Shown here: positions 16,836-24,775 of the stretch, piece by piece
Numbering within the stretch: position 1 is the first letter of the stretch
Layout: the number at the start of each line of letters is the position of its first letter
From: Xylophilus sp. GW821-FHT01B05
GTDB taxonomy: Bacteria; Pseudomonadota; Gammaproteobacteria; Burkholderiales; Burkholderiaceae_C
Direction: 5' to 3'
Assembly: GCA_038961845.1 (NCBI GenBank)
Contig: CP152408.1
Coordinates: 1,426,001 to 1,490,000, forward strand
DNA: 64,000 nucleotides
Notes under the pieces: model-generated
What the model was told of the DNA's origin: nothing
Database searches by the model: none
Seen by the model: only the letters and a program-made list of their open reading frames with translations
Made by a program: the position numbers and the translations under genes

Positions 16836-17807
16836 ATGAAAAGAATCCAGTTCCTTCAAGGGGTCGCCGCGGCGCTGTGCCTGGCAGCGTCGTCCGCCAG
16901 TCTGGCCCAGGGCTACCCGAACAAGCCGATCCGGTTGATCGTGCCGTTCCCGGCGGCCGGCGCCACCGACCTTTTTGCCCGCACGCTGGGCCAGAAGATG
17001 GGTGAGAAGCTGGGCACCACGCTGGTGGTCGACAACAAGCCCGGCGCCGGCGGCGCCATCGGCTCCGACCAGGCCGCCAAGGCCGCGCCAGATGGCTACA
17101 CCATCCTGCTGGCCACCACCAGTACGCACTCCATCGGCCCGGCCATCAGCAAGCTGCCCTACGACACGGTGCGCGACTTCACACCCATCGCGCATGTAGG
17201 CGACGCGGCCAGCATCATGCTGGTGCCGGTCGATTCGCCCGCCAAGACCGTGCGCGAATGGATCGCCTACGCACAGAAGAACCCCGGCAAGCTCAACTAC
17301 GCGTCGAGCGGCAACGGCACCATCGTGCAGCTGACGGCCGAGCTGTTCAAGGCGCAGGCCGGCGTGTTCGTCACGCACATTCCCTACAAGGGCACGGCGC
17401 TGGCCATTCCCGACCTGATCAGCGGCAAGATCGACGTGCTGTTCGACTCGCTGCCCACCGGCATGCCGCATGTGCGCGATGGCCGCTTGCGCGCGCTGGG
17501 CGTGACCTCGCTCAAGCGCAGCCCGCTGGCGCCCGAGCTGCCGCCCATTGCCGACACGCTGCCGGGCTACGAATCGAACACATGGTTCGGCTTCTATGGC
17601 CCGAAGAACCTGCCGGCGGACATCGTCGCGAAGATCAACAAGGCGGCCAACGAGGCACTCGCCGATCCTGAAGTGAAAGAGAAGCTCGCCCGCCTGGGCA
17701 TCGAGACCGCGACTCCGGGCACGCCCGACCAGTTCGCGAAGATGGTCGCCGCCGACGCCGCCAAGTGGAAGAAGATCGTGGTCGAACGCAAGATCACCAA
17801 TGAGTAA
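16836..17807 (+). CDS. tctC: tripartite tricarboxylate transporter substrate-binding protein (Bug/TctC family)
   Basis: A 323-residue periplasmic binding protein of the Bug/TctC family. A Sec signal peptide (about 1-25, ending ASLAQ before GYPNKPIRL) leads to the mature domain. Family blocks are PIRLIVPFPAAGATDLFAR, VVDNKPGAGGAIG and GYTILLATTSTHS. The Bug family is hugely expanded in Burkholderiales and binds diverse carboxylates and amino-acid-like ligands. The start at 16836 is chosen because it begins the signal peptide; the frame from 16800 adds 12 unrelated residues. It is followed by a repeat A copy and a gamma-glutamyltransferase homologue. Confidence 0.92.
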   Translation: MKRIQFLQGVAAALCLAASSASLAQGYPNKPIRLIVPFPAAGATDLFARTLGQKMGEKLGTTLVVDNKPGAGGAIGSDQAAKAAPDGYTILLATTSTHSIGPAISKLPYDTVRDFTPIAHVGDAASIMLVPVDSPAKTVREWIAYAQKNPGKLNYASSGNGTIVQLTAELFKAQAGVFVTHIPYKGTALAIPDLISGKIDVLFDSLPTGMPHVRDGRLRALGVTSLKRSPLAPELPPIADTLPGYESNTWFGFYGPKNLPADIVAKINKAANEALADPEVKEKLARLGIETATPGTPDQFAKMVAADAAKWKKIVVERKITNE

Positions 17808-17908
17808 TGGGCTCGCCCCCAGGCTGCGCGCACTTCGTGTCGCTTCGCCAACCCCCTACCGGGGGCAACACCAGCGGCCCGGCAAAGCCGGTTCCGCGGT
17901 GTTCCTGA
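17808..17908 (+). repeat. dispersed repeat family A, copy 4 (after tctC)
   Basis: Begins right after the TAA of tctC: TGGGCTCGCCCCCAGGCTGC, then ACCCCCTACCGGGGGC and GCGGCCCGGCAAAGCCGG. It fills most of the 130-base gap before the gamma-glutamyltransferase gene. Confidence 0.85.
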
Positions 17909-17937
17909 ATTGTTCAAGCTATCTTTGAAGGCACTGT

Positions 17938-19551
17938 ATGAAGTTTGACTACGCCAACCCCTACCTCTCGACCCGCATCCCGATCTTCGCGCGCAACGTG
18001 GTGTCGACCTCGCACCCGCTGGCCTCGCAGGCCGGCCTGCGCATCTTGCAGCAGGGCGGCAACGCGGTCGATGCGGCCATTGCCACTGCCGCCGTCATGA
18101 CGCTGGTCGAGCCGGTGAGCAACGGCCTGGGCAGCGATGCCTTTTGCATCCTGTGGGACGGCAAGGAACTGCACGGCCTCAACGCCTCGGGCCCGGCGCC
18201 CAAGGCCTGGACGCCCGAATACTTCAAGGCCAAGTACGGCGCCGACGCGGCCAATCCGCCGATGCGCGGCATCGACTCGGTCACGGTGCCGGGCGCTGTG
18301 CGCGGCTGGGTGGCCATGAGCGAGCGCTTCGGCAAGCTGCCCTTCGCCGACCTGCTGGCGCCAGCCATCGACCTCGCCGAGCGCGGCTACCTCGTGCCGC
18401 CGGTGGTGCAGGGCAAGTGGGCTGCGGCTACGCCAGTGCTGCAGTCGCAGCCGGGCTTCGCGCAGACCTTCCTGCCATGGGGCCGTGCGCCCGAGGTGGG
18501 CGAGCTGTTCCGCTTCACGGCCGCGGCGCGTGCGCTCAAGGCCATTGCGGCTACCCGCGGCGAGGCCTACTACAACGGCGAGATCGCCGAGGCGCTGGCG
18601 AAGTTCTCGGCCGAGCAGGGCGGTGCGCTCACGGTGGCCGACCTCGCGGCCTACCAGCCCGAGTGGGTCAAGCCGATATCGCGCGACTACCGCGGCCACA
18701 CGCTGCACGAGATTCCGCCCAACGGCCAAGGCATTGCCGCGCTGATCGCGCTCGGCATTCTCGAAAAGTTCGACATCGCCTCGCTGCCGGTCGACTCGGT
18801 GCAATCGCAGCATCTGCAGATCGAGGCGATGAAGCTGGCCTTTGCCGACGTGTACCGCTACGTGTCGGAACGCGGCACCATGGAGGTTACGACCGAGCAG
18901 ATGCTCGACGACGCCTACCTGGCCTCGCGCGCGCGCCTCATCGATGTGAAGAAGGCGCAAGACTTCAAGGCCGGCAACCCGGTGAAGGGCGGCACCATCT
19001 ACCTCACGGCGGCCGATGAGAGCGGCATGATGGTGAGCTTCATCCAGAGCAACTACATGGGCTTCGGCTCGGGCTGCGTGGAGCCTGAATTCGGCATCAG
19101 CCTGCAGAACCGCGGCCACGGCTTCAGCCTGAAGGCCGAGAGCCCGAACGTGGTGGCGCCGGGCAAGCGCCCATTCCACACCATCATCCCGGCCTTCCTC
19201 ACCAAGGACGGCCAGCCGGTGATGAGCTTCGGTGTGATGGGCGGCAACATGCAGCCCCAGGGCCACATGCAGACGCTGGTGCGCATGCTCGACTACAAGC
19301 AGAACCCGCAGGCCGCCTGCGACGCGCCGCGCTGGCGCTTCAACGCGGGGCTCGAGATCAACGTCGAGGCGGCGATGAACCCGGTCACGGTGCAGGGCCT
19401 GCGCGACCTGGGCCATCACCTGGAAGTGATCAACGACTCGTACCAGGACTTCGGTGCTGGCCAGTTCATCTGGCGCGCGGGCGAGCCATCGGTGGAAGGC
19501 TACGTGGCCGCCAGCGATCCGCGCCGCGATGGCTTGGCTGCGGGGTATTGA
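17938..19551 (+). CDS. gamma-glutamyltransferase family protein (Ntn-hydrolase)
   Basis: A 537-residue member of the gamma-glutamyltransferase / cephalosporin acylase family. Such proteins self-cleave before a threonine that becomes the nucleophile. The expected site is T353 in KGGTIYLTAADE, followed by SFIQSNYMGFGSG. N-terminal family blocks are ASQAGLRILQQGGNAVDAAIA and EPVSNGLGSD. No signal peptide is visible, unlike periplasmic Ggt, so it is probably cytoplasmic and closer to YwrD-type enzymes. It may hydrolyse gamma-glutamyl or other amides. Its position after tctC suggests that it acts on a compound imported by the Tct system; this is inference. Confidence 0.85.
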   Translation: MKFDYANPYLSTRIPIFARNVVSTSHPLASQAGLRILQQGGNAVDAAIATAAVMTLVEPVSNGLGSDAFCILWDGKELHGLNASGPAPKAWTPEYFKAKYGADAANPPMRGIDSVTVPGAVRGWVAMSERFGKLPFADLLAPAIDLAERGYLVPPVVQGKWAAATPVLQSQPGFAQTFLPWGRAPEVGELFRFTAAARALKAIAATRGEAYYNGEIAEALAKFSAEQGGALTVADLAAYQPEWVKPISRDYRGHTLHEIPPNGQGIAALIALGILEKFDIASLPVDSVQSQHLQIEAMKLAFADVYRYVSERGTMEVTTEQMLDDAYLASRARLIDVKKAQDFKAGNPVKGGTIYLTAADESGMMVSFIQSNYMGFGSGCVEPEFGISLQNRGHGFSLKAESPNVVAPGKRPFHTIIPAFLTKDGQPVMSFGVMGGNMQPQGHMQTLVRMLDYKQNPQAACDAPRWRFNAGLEINVEAAMNPVTVQGLRDLGHHLEVINDSYQDFGAGQFIWRAGEPSVEGYVAASDPRRDGLAAGY

Positions 19552-19572
19552 GCTTCACGCGATGATCGGGGG

Positions 19573-20520
19573 ATGAACAAAGCAGCCGCGTCGGTCGGCA
19601 CACTCCCGCAGGAGGACGCAAAAAAGAGCATTGCGTCCGGTTTGATCCTCGCCTCGCTGGGCGCTATCGCCTTCAGCGGCAAGGCCATCATCATCAAGCT
19701 CGCCTACCGCCATGGCGTGGATGCGGTGACGCTCATCATGCTGCGCATGCTGTTCGCGCTGCCGCTTTTTGCGGTGATGGCGTGGTGGGCGGGGCGCGGC
19801 AAGCCAAAGCTCACGTCGCGCGACTGGCTTGGCGTGGCCGGGCTCGGGTTTTCGGGCTACTACCTTGCGAGCTTTCTGGACTTTGCCGGGCTCGCCTACA
19901 TCTCGGCCAGCTTCGAGCGGCTGATCCTGTACCTCAACCCCACGCTGGTGTTGTTCTTTGGCTGGCTGCTGTACCGGCGTCATCCGACGCGGCCGCAGGT
20001 GCTGGGCATGGTCGTGAGCTATGCCGGCGTGCTGCTGGTGTTCGGCCACGAACTCTGGACCGGCGGTGGCGGCAAGGGTGGCGGCGCGGCGGCCTGGGGC
20101 GCGTTCCTGGTGTTTCTGAGCGCGGTGAGCTATGCGGGCTACCTCGTCTACAGCGGCGAGTTCGTCAAGCGCCTGGGCTCGTTGCGGCTCGTGGGGCTGG
20201 CGACCACCGTGGCCTGCGTGCTGTGCATATTGCAGTTCGTGCTGATGCGGCCGATGAGCGTGGCTTTCGAGGTGGCGCCTGAAGTCATCTGGCTGTCGGT
20301 GCTCAATGCCACGCTGTGCACGGCGGTGCCCGTCCTCATGGTGATGATGGCCATCGAGCGCATCGGCCCCGCGGTGGCGGCGCAAACCGGCATGATCGGG
20401 CCCCTGTCCACCATCCTCATGGGGGTGGTCATATTGGGCGAGCCGTTCACGCCGTGGATCGCCGCCGGCACGGTGCTCGTCATTGCGGGCATCTTCGTTT
20501 TTACACGCAAGGGGCGATAA
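19573..20520 (+). CDS. EamA/DMT-family transporter
   Basis: A 315-residue membrane protein with about ten TM segments in two EamA repeats (about 18-145 and 172-310). Members export amino acids, metabolites or drugs. The first repeat begins LASLGAIAFSGKAIIIKLAY and the second includes AMERIGPAVAAQTGMIGPL-like text (AIERIGPAVAAQTGMIGPL). It starts 21 bases after the gamma-glutamyltransferase gene, and the SDR gene follows 26 bases later, so these are likely co-transcribed. The substrate is unknown. Confidence 0.85.
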   Translation: MNKAAASVGTLPQEDAKKSIASGLILASLGAIAFSGKAIIIKLAYRHGVDAVTLIMLRMLFALPLFAVMAWWAGRGKPKLTSRDWLGVAGLGFSGYYLASFLDFAGLAYISASFERLILYLNPTLVLFFGWLLYRRHPTRPQVLGMVVSYAGVLLVFGHELWTGGGGKGGGAAAWGAFLVFLSAVSYAGYLVYSGEFVKRLGSLRLVGLATTVACVLCILQFVLMRPMSVAFEVAPEVIWLSVLNATLCTAVPVLMVMMAIERIGPAVAAQTGMIGPLSTILMGVVILGEPFTPWIAAGTVLVIAGIFVFTRKGR

Positions 20521-20546
20521 GCCCCTGCACGATAGGAGCAAGCAAC

Positions 20547-21335
20547 ATGGATCTGGGTATTGCAGGCAAGACCGCGCTGGTGTGTGGCGCGAGCAAGGGG
20601 TTGGGCTACGGCTGCGCCGAGGCGCTGGTGCGCGAAGGCGTGAATGTGGTGATCGTGGCGCGTGGCGCCGAGGTGCTGGACGCGGCCGCGAAGACGCTGA
20701 CGCAAGCCGCCACGGCAGGCGCGTTCGTCAAGCACGTGGCCGCCGACATCACCACCGAAGCCGGCCGCGCCGCCGTGTTCGCGCTGGGCCACGACTTCGA
20801 CATCGTCGTCACCAACGCCGGCGGCCCGCCGCCCGGCGACTTTCGCAACTGGGACCGCGAGGCGTGGATCAAGGCGGTCGATGCCAACATGCTCACGCCC
20901 ATCGAGCTGATCAAGGCCACGGTCGACGGCATGGCCAAGCGCGGCTTCGGCCGCATCGTGAACATCACGTCGAGCTCGGTGAAGTCGCCCATCGACATCC
21001 TGGGCCTGTCGAACGGCGCGCGCAGCGGCCTGACCGGCTTCGTGGCCGGCGTGGCGCGCACGGCCATTGCGGCGCAGGGCGTGACCATCAACAACCTGCT
21101 GCCCGGTGCCTTTGACACCGATCGCCTCAAGGGCACGATGGCTGGCGCGGCCCAGAAGTCGGGCCAGGATTTCGATACAGTGTGGGAAGCCCGCAAGAAG
21201 AACATCCCAGCCAAGCGTTTTGGCACGCCGGCCGAGTTCGGTGCCATCTGCGCGTTTCTGTGCAGCATGCAGGCTGGCTACATGACCGGGCAGAACGTGC
21301 TGGCCGACGGTGGGGCGTATCCGGGCACCTATTGA
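20547..21335 (+). CDS. short-chain dehydrogenase/reductase with altered catalytic YxxxK
   Basis: A 262-residue SDR. The cofactor motif is CGASKGLGYG (TGxxxGxG type), then VVTNAGGPPPGDF (NNAG equivalent) and the serine block IVNITSSSVKSP. Where most SDRs have YxxxK, this one has S155-N-G-A-R159 (LGLSNGARSGLTGF). This substitution is known from a subfamily annotated as 3-oxoacyl-ACP reductase-like, so it is not a sequencing fault, but the usual proton relay is missing. The C-terminus ends NVLADGGAYPGTY, as in FabG-type enzymes. The ATG at 20547 follows AGGAGC; the open frame upstream is a shadow of the EamA gene. Confidence 0.85.
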   Translation: MDLGIAGKTALVCGASKGLGYGCAEALVREGVNVVIVARGAEVLDAAAKTLTQAATAGAFVKHVAADITTEAGRAAVFALGHDFDIVVTNAGGPPPGDFRNWDREAWIKAVDANMLTPIELIKATVDGMAKRGFGRIVNITSSSVKSPIDILGLSNGARSGLTGFVAGVARTAIAAQGVTINNLLPGAFDTDRLKGTMAGAAQKSGQDFDTVWEARKKNIPAKRFGTPAEFGAICAFLCSMQAGYMTGQNVLADGGAYPGTY

Positions 21336-21428
21336 TGGTCTTCGGGCGGCACCAGGATGCCCGTCAGCCTGCGCGGCTGCGGCTTTCATGGCAGGATGCC
21401 CGGCCTTGATAGCCACAGGAGCGCACCC

Positions 21429-22418
21429 ATGAGCAAAGCCATCCGTATTGACCGCCACGGAGGCCCCGAGGAGATGAAGATCGTCGACGTGCAGGTGGGC
21501 GAGCCCGGCCCGGGCGAGATCCGCATCCGGCACCACGCCATCGGCCTGAACTTCATCGACGTCTACCAGCGCTCCGGCCTCTACCCCTTCGCCATGCCGC
21601 TGCAACTGGGCATGGAAGGCGCTGGCGTGGTCGAGGCAGTGGGTGAGGGCGTGACGCACCTGCAGCCCGGCGACCGCGCCGCCTATGCGGCCCAGCCGCC
21701 GGGCAGCTATTGCGAGCTGCGCGTGATGCCGGCCAAGAATGTGTGCCGGCTGCCCGATGCCATCTCTTTCGACACCGGCGCCGCGATGATGCTCAAGGGC
21801 CTGACCGCGCAGTACCTGCTGAAGAAGGCGCGGCCGGTCGAGGGCCTGGAGCCCGGCGACTTCGTGCTGTTCCATGCCGCAGCCGGCGGCGTCGGCCTGA
21901 TTGCCTGCCAGTGGGCGCGAGCACTCGGCCTGCAACTGATCGGCACCGCAGGTTCTGACGACAAATGTGCGCTGGCATTGGCCAACGGCGCCAGCCATGC
22001 GATCAACTACCGCACCGAAGACTTTGCCGCGCGCGTGAAGGAGATCACCGGCGGCAAGGGCGTGAAGGTGGTCTATGACTCGGTCGGCAAGGACACCTGG
22101 GACAAGTCGCTGGACTGCCTGCGCCCGTTCGGGCTGATGGCGAGTTTTGGTGCCGCCTCCGGCCCGGTGCCGCCGTTTGCGCCGGCCGTGCTGGGCGGCA
22201 AGGGATCGATCTACGTCACGCGCCAGACCCTGTTCACCCACATCGCCACGCGCGAGTCCACCCAGGCCATGGCCGACGATTTGTTCAAGGTGGTGGAGTC
22301 TGGCCAGGTGAAGATCCACATCGCGCAGCGCTACGCACTGGAAGACGTGGCCCAGGCGCACCGCGACCTGGAGGCCCGCAAGACTACGGGCTGCACCATC
22401 CTCACTTTGCAAAGGTAA
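21429..22418 (+). CDS. NADPH:quinone oxidoreductase, zeta-crystallin-like (MDR family)
   Basis: A 329-residue medium-chain dehydrogenase without zinc ligands. The N-terminal GroES-like domain contains GLNFIDVYQRSGLYP and LGMEGAGVVEAVGEG. The NADPH-binding motif AAAGGVGLIACQWARALG and the block NGASHAINYRTEDFAARVKE are typical of QOR/zeta-crystallin proteins that reduce quinones or other carbonyls. The ATG at 21429 gives MSKAIRIDRHGGPEEM. The gap of 93 bases after the SDR gene suggests its own promoter or a loosely linked transcript. The stop abuts repeat A copy 5. Confidence 0.92.
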   Translation: MSKAIRIDRHGGPEEMKIVDVQVGEPGPGEIRIRHHAIGLNFIDVYQRSGLYPFAMPLQLGMEGAGVVEAVGEGVTHLQPGDRAAYAAQPPGSYCELRVMPAKNVCRLPDAISFDTGAAMMLKGLTAQYLLKKARPVEGLEPGDFVLFHAAAGGVGLIACQWARALGLQLIGTAGSDDKCALALANGASHAINYRTEDFAARVKEITGGKGVKVVYDSVGKDTWDKSLDCLRPFGLMASFGAASGPVPPFAPAVLGGKGSIYVTRQTLFTHIATRESTQAMADDLFKVVESGQVKIHIAQRYALEDVAQAHRDLEARKTTGCTILTLQR

Positions 22419-22540
22419 ACACCCCCAGGCTTCGCGCTTCGCGTCTTCGCCAACCCCCTTGCAGGGGGCACATCCAGCGGCCCGGCAGAGCCGGTTCCGC
22501 GGATGTCTTGGCATGGCCTGCTCCGCGGCCTTCGGCGCCA
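22419..22540 (+). repeat. dispersed repeat family A, copy 5 (after quinone oxidoreductase)
   Basis: Begins directly after the TAA as ACACCCCCAGGCTTCGCGC, then ACCCCCTTGCAGGGGGC, GGCCCGGCAGAGCCGG and the tail ATGGCCTGCTCCGCGGCC. It lies between the convergent oxidoreductase and LysR genes. Confidence 0.85.
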
Positions 22541-22574
22541 GCCGGTTTCATGTGCCTCCGGTGGCTGGGTGGGC

Positions 22575-23492
22575 TCAGCCCCGCGCGATCCCTGGCACCT
22601 CTGGCAATTGCGTAGCCATCTGCCGCACCAGCTGCCAGACCTCCAGCGCCACCGGCGACAGGCTGCGGCTGCGGCGGTGCGCCAGCATGATGGCGCGGTT
22701 CACATGCGGTAGCAGCGGGCGCGCCACCAGGCCTTGCGGCACGGTGGGCGGCAGGGCCAGGGCGGGCAGCACGGTGATGCCGATGCCGGCCTCGACCATG
22801 CGGAAGATGGTGGTGGGGTGGCCCAACTGCTGCACGACCTTGCAGTCGGTGCCGTGCAGCAGCAGCGCGTTGTCGATCAGGCGCCGGCTGCCTGAGGCGT
22901 GGTCGAGCAGCACCAGGTTCTCGCCCGCCAGCGCCTGCCAGGCCACGCCGGCCTCGGCCGCGAGCCGGTGGCTGGCGGGGCAGACCAGGCAGAAGGGCTC
23001 TTGCAGGATGGTTTCGCAGTGCAGGTCGTCGGCATCGGCCGGGTCTACCACCACGCCGAAATCGACCTCGCCGGCGCGCACGCTGTCGAGCACGTCTTGC
23101 TGGATGCGGTCCAGCAGCACCAGCTCGATGCTGCCCGGCAACTGGCTGCAGGCGGCGATGCAGGCCGGCATCAGGCTGGCCGATAGCGTGGGGCTGCTGG
23201 CCACGCGCACGCGGCCGCGGCGCGGCTGGGCCATGCCGCGCACGTCCAGCAGCGCGCCCTCCAGGTCGTCCAGCACCCGCTCCAGGTGGCCCGCCAGGCG
23301 CCGCCCGGCTTCGGTGGGGCTGACCTCGCGCGTGGTGCGGTCGAACAGGCGCACGCCCAGCTCCTGCTCCAGGTCGCCGATGGCGCGGCTGACGGCGGGC
23401 TGGGTCAGGCCAATGCGCTCACCCGCCTTGCTGAAGTTGCAGAGCGAGGCAGCGGCCTGGAACACGCGCAGCTGGCGAAAGCTGATATTCAT
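22575..23492 (-). CDS. LysR-family transcriptional regulator (divergent from SBF transporter)
   Basis: A 305-residue LysR regulator with its HTH at about 2-62 (FRQLRVFQAAASLCNFSKAG, then LTQPAVSRAIGDLEQELG), followed by an effector domain. It starts 91 bases from the divergent SBF-type transporter gene, across an A/T-rich region. It probably regulates that transporter and itself; the inducer is unknown. The shared spacer is much lower in GC than the coding DNA. Confidence 0.9.
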   Translation of the reverse strand: MNISFRQLRVFQAAASLCNFSKAGERIGLTQPAVSRAIGDLEQELGVRLFDRTTREVSPTEAGRRLAGHLERVLDDLEGALLDVRGMAQPRRGRVRVASSPTLSASLMPACIAACSQLPGSIELVLLDRIQQDVLDSVRAGEVDFGVVVDPADADDLHCETILQEPFCLVCPASHRLAAEAGVAWQALAGENLVLLDHASGSRRLIDNALLLHGTDCKVVQQLGHPTTIFRMVEAGIGITVLPALALPPTVPQGLVARPLLPHVNRAIMLAHRRSRSLSPVALEVWQLVRQMATQLPEVPGIARG

Positions 23493-23583
23493 ACGTATAA
23501 ATTATATATCTATCAAATAAATCGATTTGTCTTTTCAATGAGGCAGAGTTCCAATCGCCGCAATCTTTTCTTCTGTTCCTGCC
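23493..23583. promoter_or_regulatory. A/T-rich divergent promoter region (LysR / SBF)
   Basis: A 91-base spacer with the run ATACGTATAAATTATATATC, by far the most A/T-rich stretch nearby. It must hold the promoters of both divergent genes and the LysR site. I could not fix a unique pair of hexamers. Confidence 0.45.
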
Positions 23584-24591
23584 ATGGCACGCTCCCGCTT
23601 TCTTCCTGACAACTTCACGCTGTCGCTGCTCAGCACGGTGCTGCTGGCCTCGCTGCTGCCGGCCTCGGGCCGCACGGCGCATTTCTTTGACGGCCTGACG
23701 ACGGCGGCGATTGCGCTGCTGTTCTTCATGCATGGCGCCAAGCTGTCGCGCGAGGCAGTGATGGCCGGCATCACGCACTGGCGCCTGCACCTGCTGGTGG
23801 TGGCCAGCACCTTCGTGCTGTTCCCGCTGCTGGGCTGGGGGCTGCGGCCGCTGCTGGAGCCACTGGTCACGCCGCAGCTCTACACCGGCATCATGTTTCT
23901 GTGCGTGCTGCCGGCCACGGTGCAGTCGGCGATTGCACTCACCTCGATCGCACGCGGCAACATGCCGGCAGCGGTGTGCAGCGCCTCGGCCTCGACCCTG
24001 CTGGGCGTGTTCATTACGCCGCTGCTGGTGAATGTGCTGGTGCAGCCGGGCGGCTCGGCCCAGCATTCGCTGGATTCGGTCGGCCGCATCCTGCTGCAGC
24101 TGATGGTGCCCTTTGTGGCCGGCCATCTGCTGCGGCCCTGGATTGGCGGCTTCATGCGGCGCCGCTCGGCTACGCTCAAGTACGTGGACCAGGGCTCTAT
24201 CCTGCTGGTGGTCTATACCGCCTTCAGCGCGGCCATCATCGAAGGCCTGTGGCAGCAGGTGCCACTGCCGGCGTTGCTGGGCCTGCTGGTGGTGTGTGCG
24301 GTGGTGCTGGCGGCGGCGCTGTTCATCACGACCTGGCTCAGCCGGCGCCTGGGCTTTACCAAGGAGGACGAGATCACCATCGTCTTCTGCGGCTCCAAGA
24401 AGAGCCTGGCCAGCGGCGTGCCCATGGCCAAGGTGTTGTTTGCCGCGCCCGCGGTGGGTGCCATCGTGCTGCCGCTGATGCTGTTCCACCAGATGCAGTT
24501 GATGGTCTGCGCGGCGCTGGCCCAGCGCTATGCGCGCCGGCCGGTGGCGCCGCTGGAGGCCGATGCCGTGCCTTCAGCCATCAAGCCTTGA
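23584..24591 (+). CDS. bile acid:sodium symporter-like transporter (SBF-like, YfeH type)
   Basis: A 335-residue membrane protein with nine or ten TM segments. The blocks FFMHGAKLSREAVMAG, IMFLCVLPATVQSAIALTSI and VFCGSKKSLASGVPMAK are typical of the SBF-like (PF13593) branch of the bile acid/sodium symporter superfamily. Bacterial members are poorly characterised; bile acids are unlikely substrates here. It is divergent from a LysR gene and converges with the Na/Pi cotransporter gene across repeat copies B and C. Confidence 0.88.
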   Translation: MARSRFLPDNFTLSLLSTVLLASLLPASGRTAHFFDGLTTAAIALLFFMHGAKLSREAVMAGITHWRLHLLVVASTFVLFPLLGWGLRPLLEPLVTPQLYTGIMFLCVLPATVQSAIALTSIARGNMPAAVCSASASTLLGVFITPLLVNVLVQPGGSAQHSLDSVGRILLQLMVPFVAGHLLRPWIGGFMRRRSATLKYVDQGSILLVVYTAFSAAIIEGLWQQVPLPALLGLLVVCAVVLAAALFITTWLSRRLGFTKEDEITIVFCGSKKSLASGVPMAKVLFAAPAVGAIVLPLMLFHQMQLMVCAALAQRYARRPVAPLEADAVPSAIKP

Positions 24592-24592
24592 T

Positions 24593-24650
24593 GCTATTAT
24601 TTATATAGCTATAAGCCCAGGTGGCATAAGGGCTGGAGGCATATTTGACT
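24593..24650 (+). repeat. dispersed repeat family B, copy after SBF gene
   Basis: Matches family B through GCTATTATTTATATAGCTAT, AAGCCCAGG and GGGCTGGAGGCATATTTGAC. It starts 1-2 bases after the SBF gene stop. The central hairpin is imperfect. Confidence 0.75.
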
Positions 24651-24660
24651 GATATTTTTT

Positions 24661-24760
24661 AACTACTCACCCCCATTCGCCCTGAGCCTGTCGAAGGGCT
24701 TGGTGATGCGTGGCAGGGCTTCGACAAGCTCAGCCCGAACGGTGTGGGGGCTGAGTAGTT
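24661..24760. repeat. dispersed repeat family C, long inverted repeat between convergent genes
   Basis: Two arms of about 40 bases in opposite orientation: AACTACTCACCCCC then GAGCCTGTCGAAGGGC, and on the right GGCTTCGACAAGCTCAGCCC then GGGGGCTGAGTAGTT. The RNA could fold as a long hairpin and end transcripts from both sides, since the SBF and Na/Pi genes converge here. Confidence 0.8.
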
Positions 24761-24775
24761 ACGATATTTTTTGTT

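Noticed and set aside
17914..19419. Long open frame opposite the gamma-glutamyltransferase gene
   Set aside because: Shadow of a gene with clear family blocks; no motif of its own.
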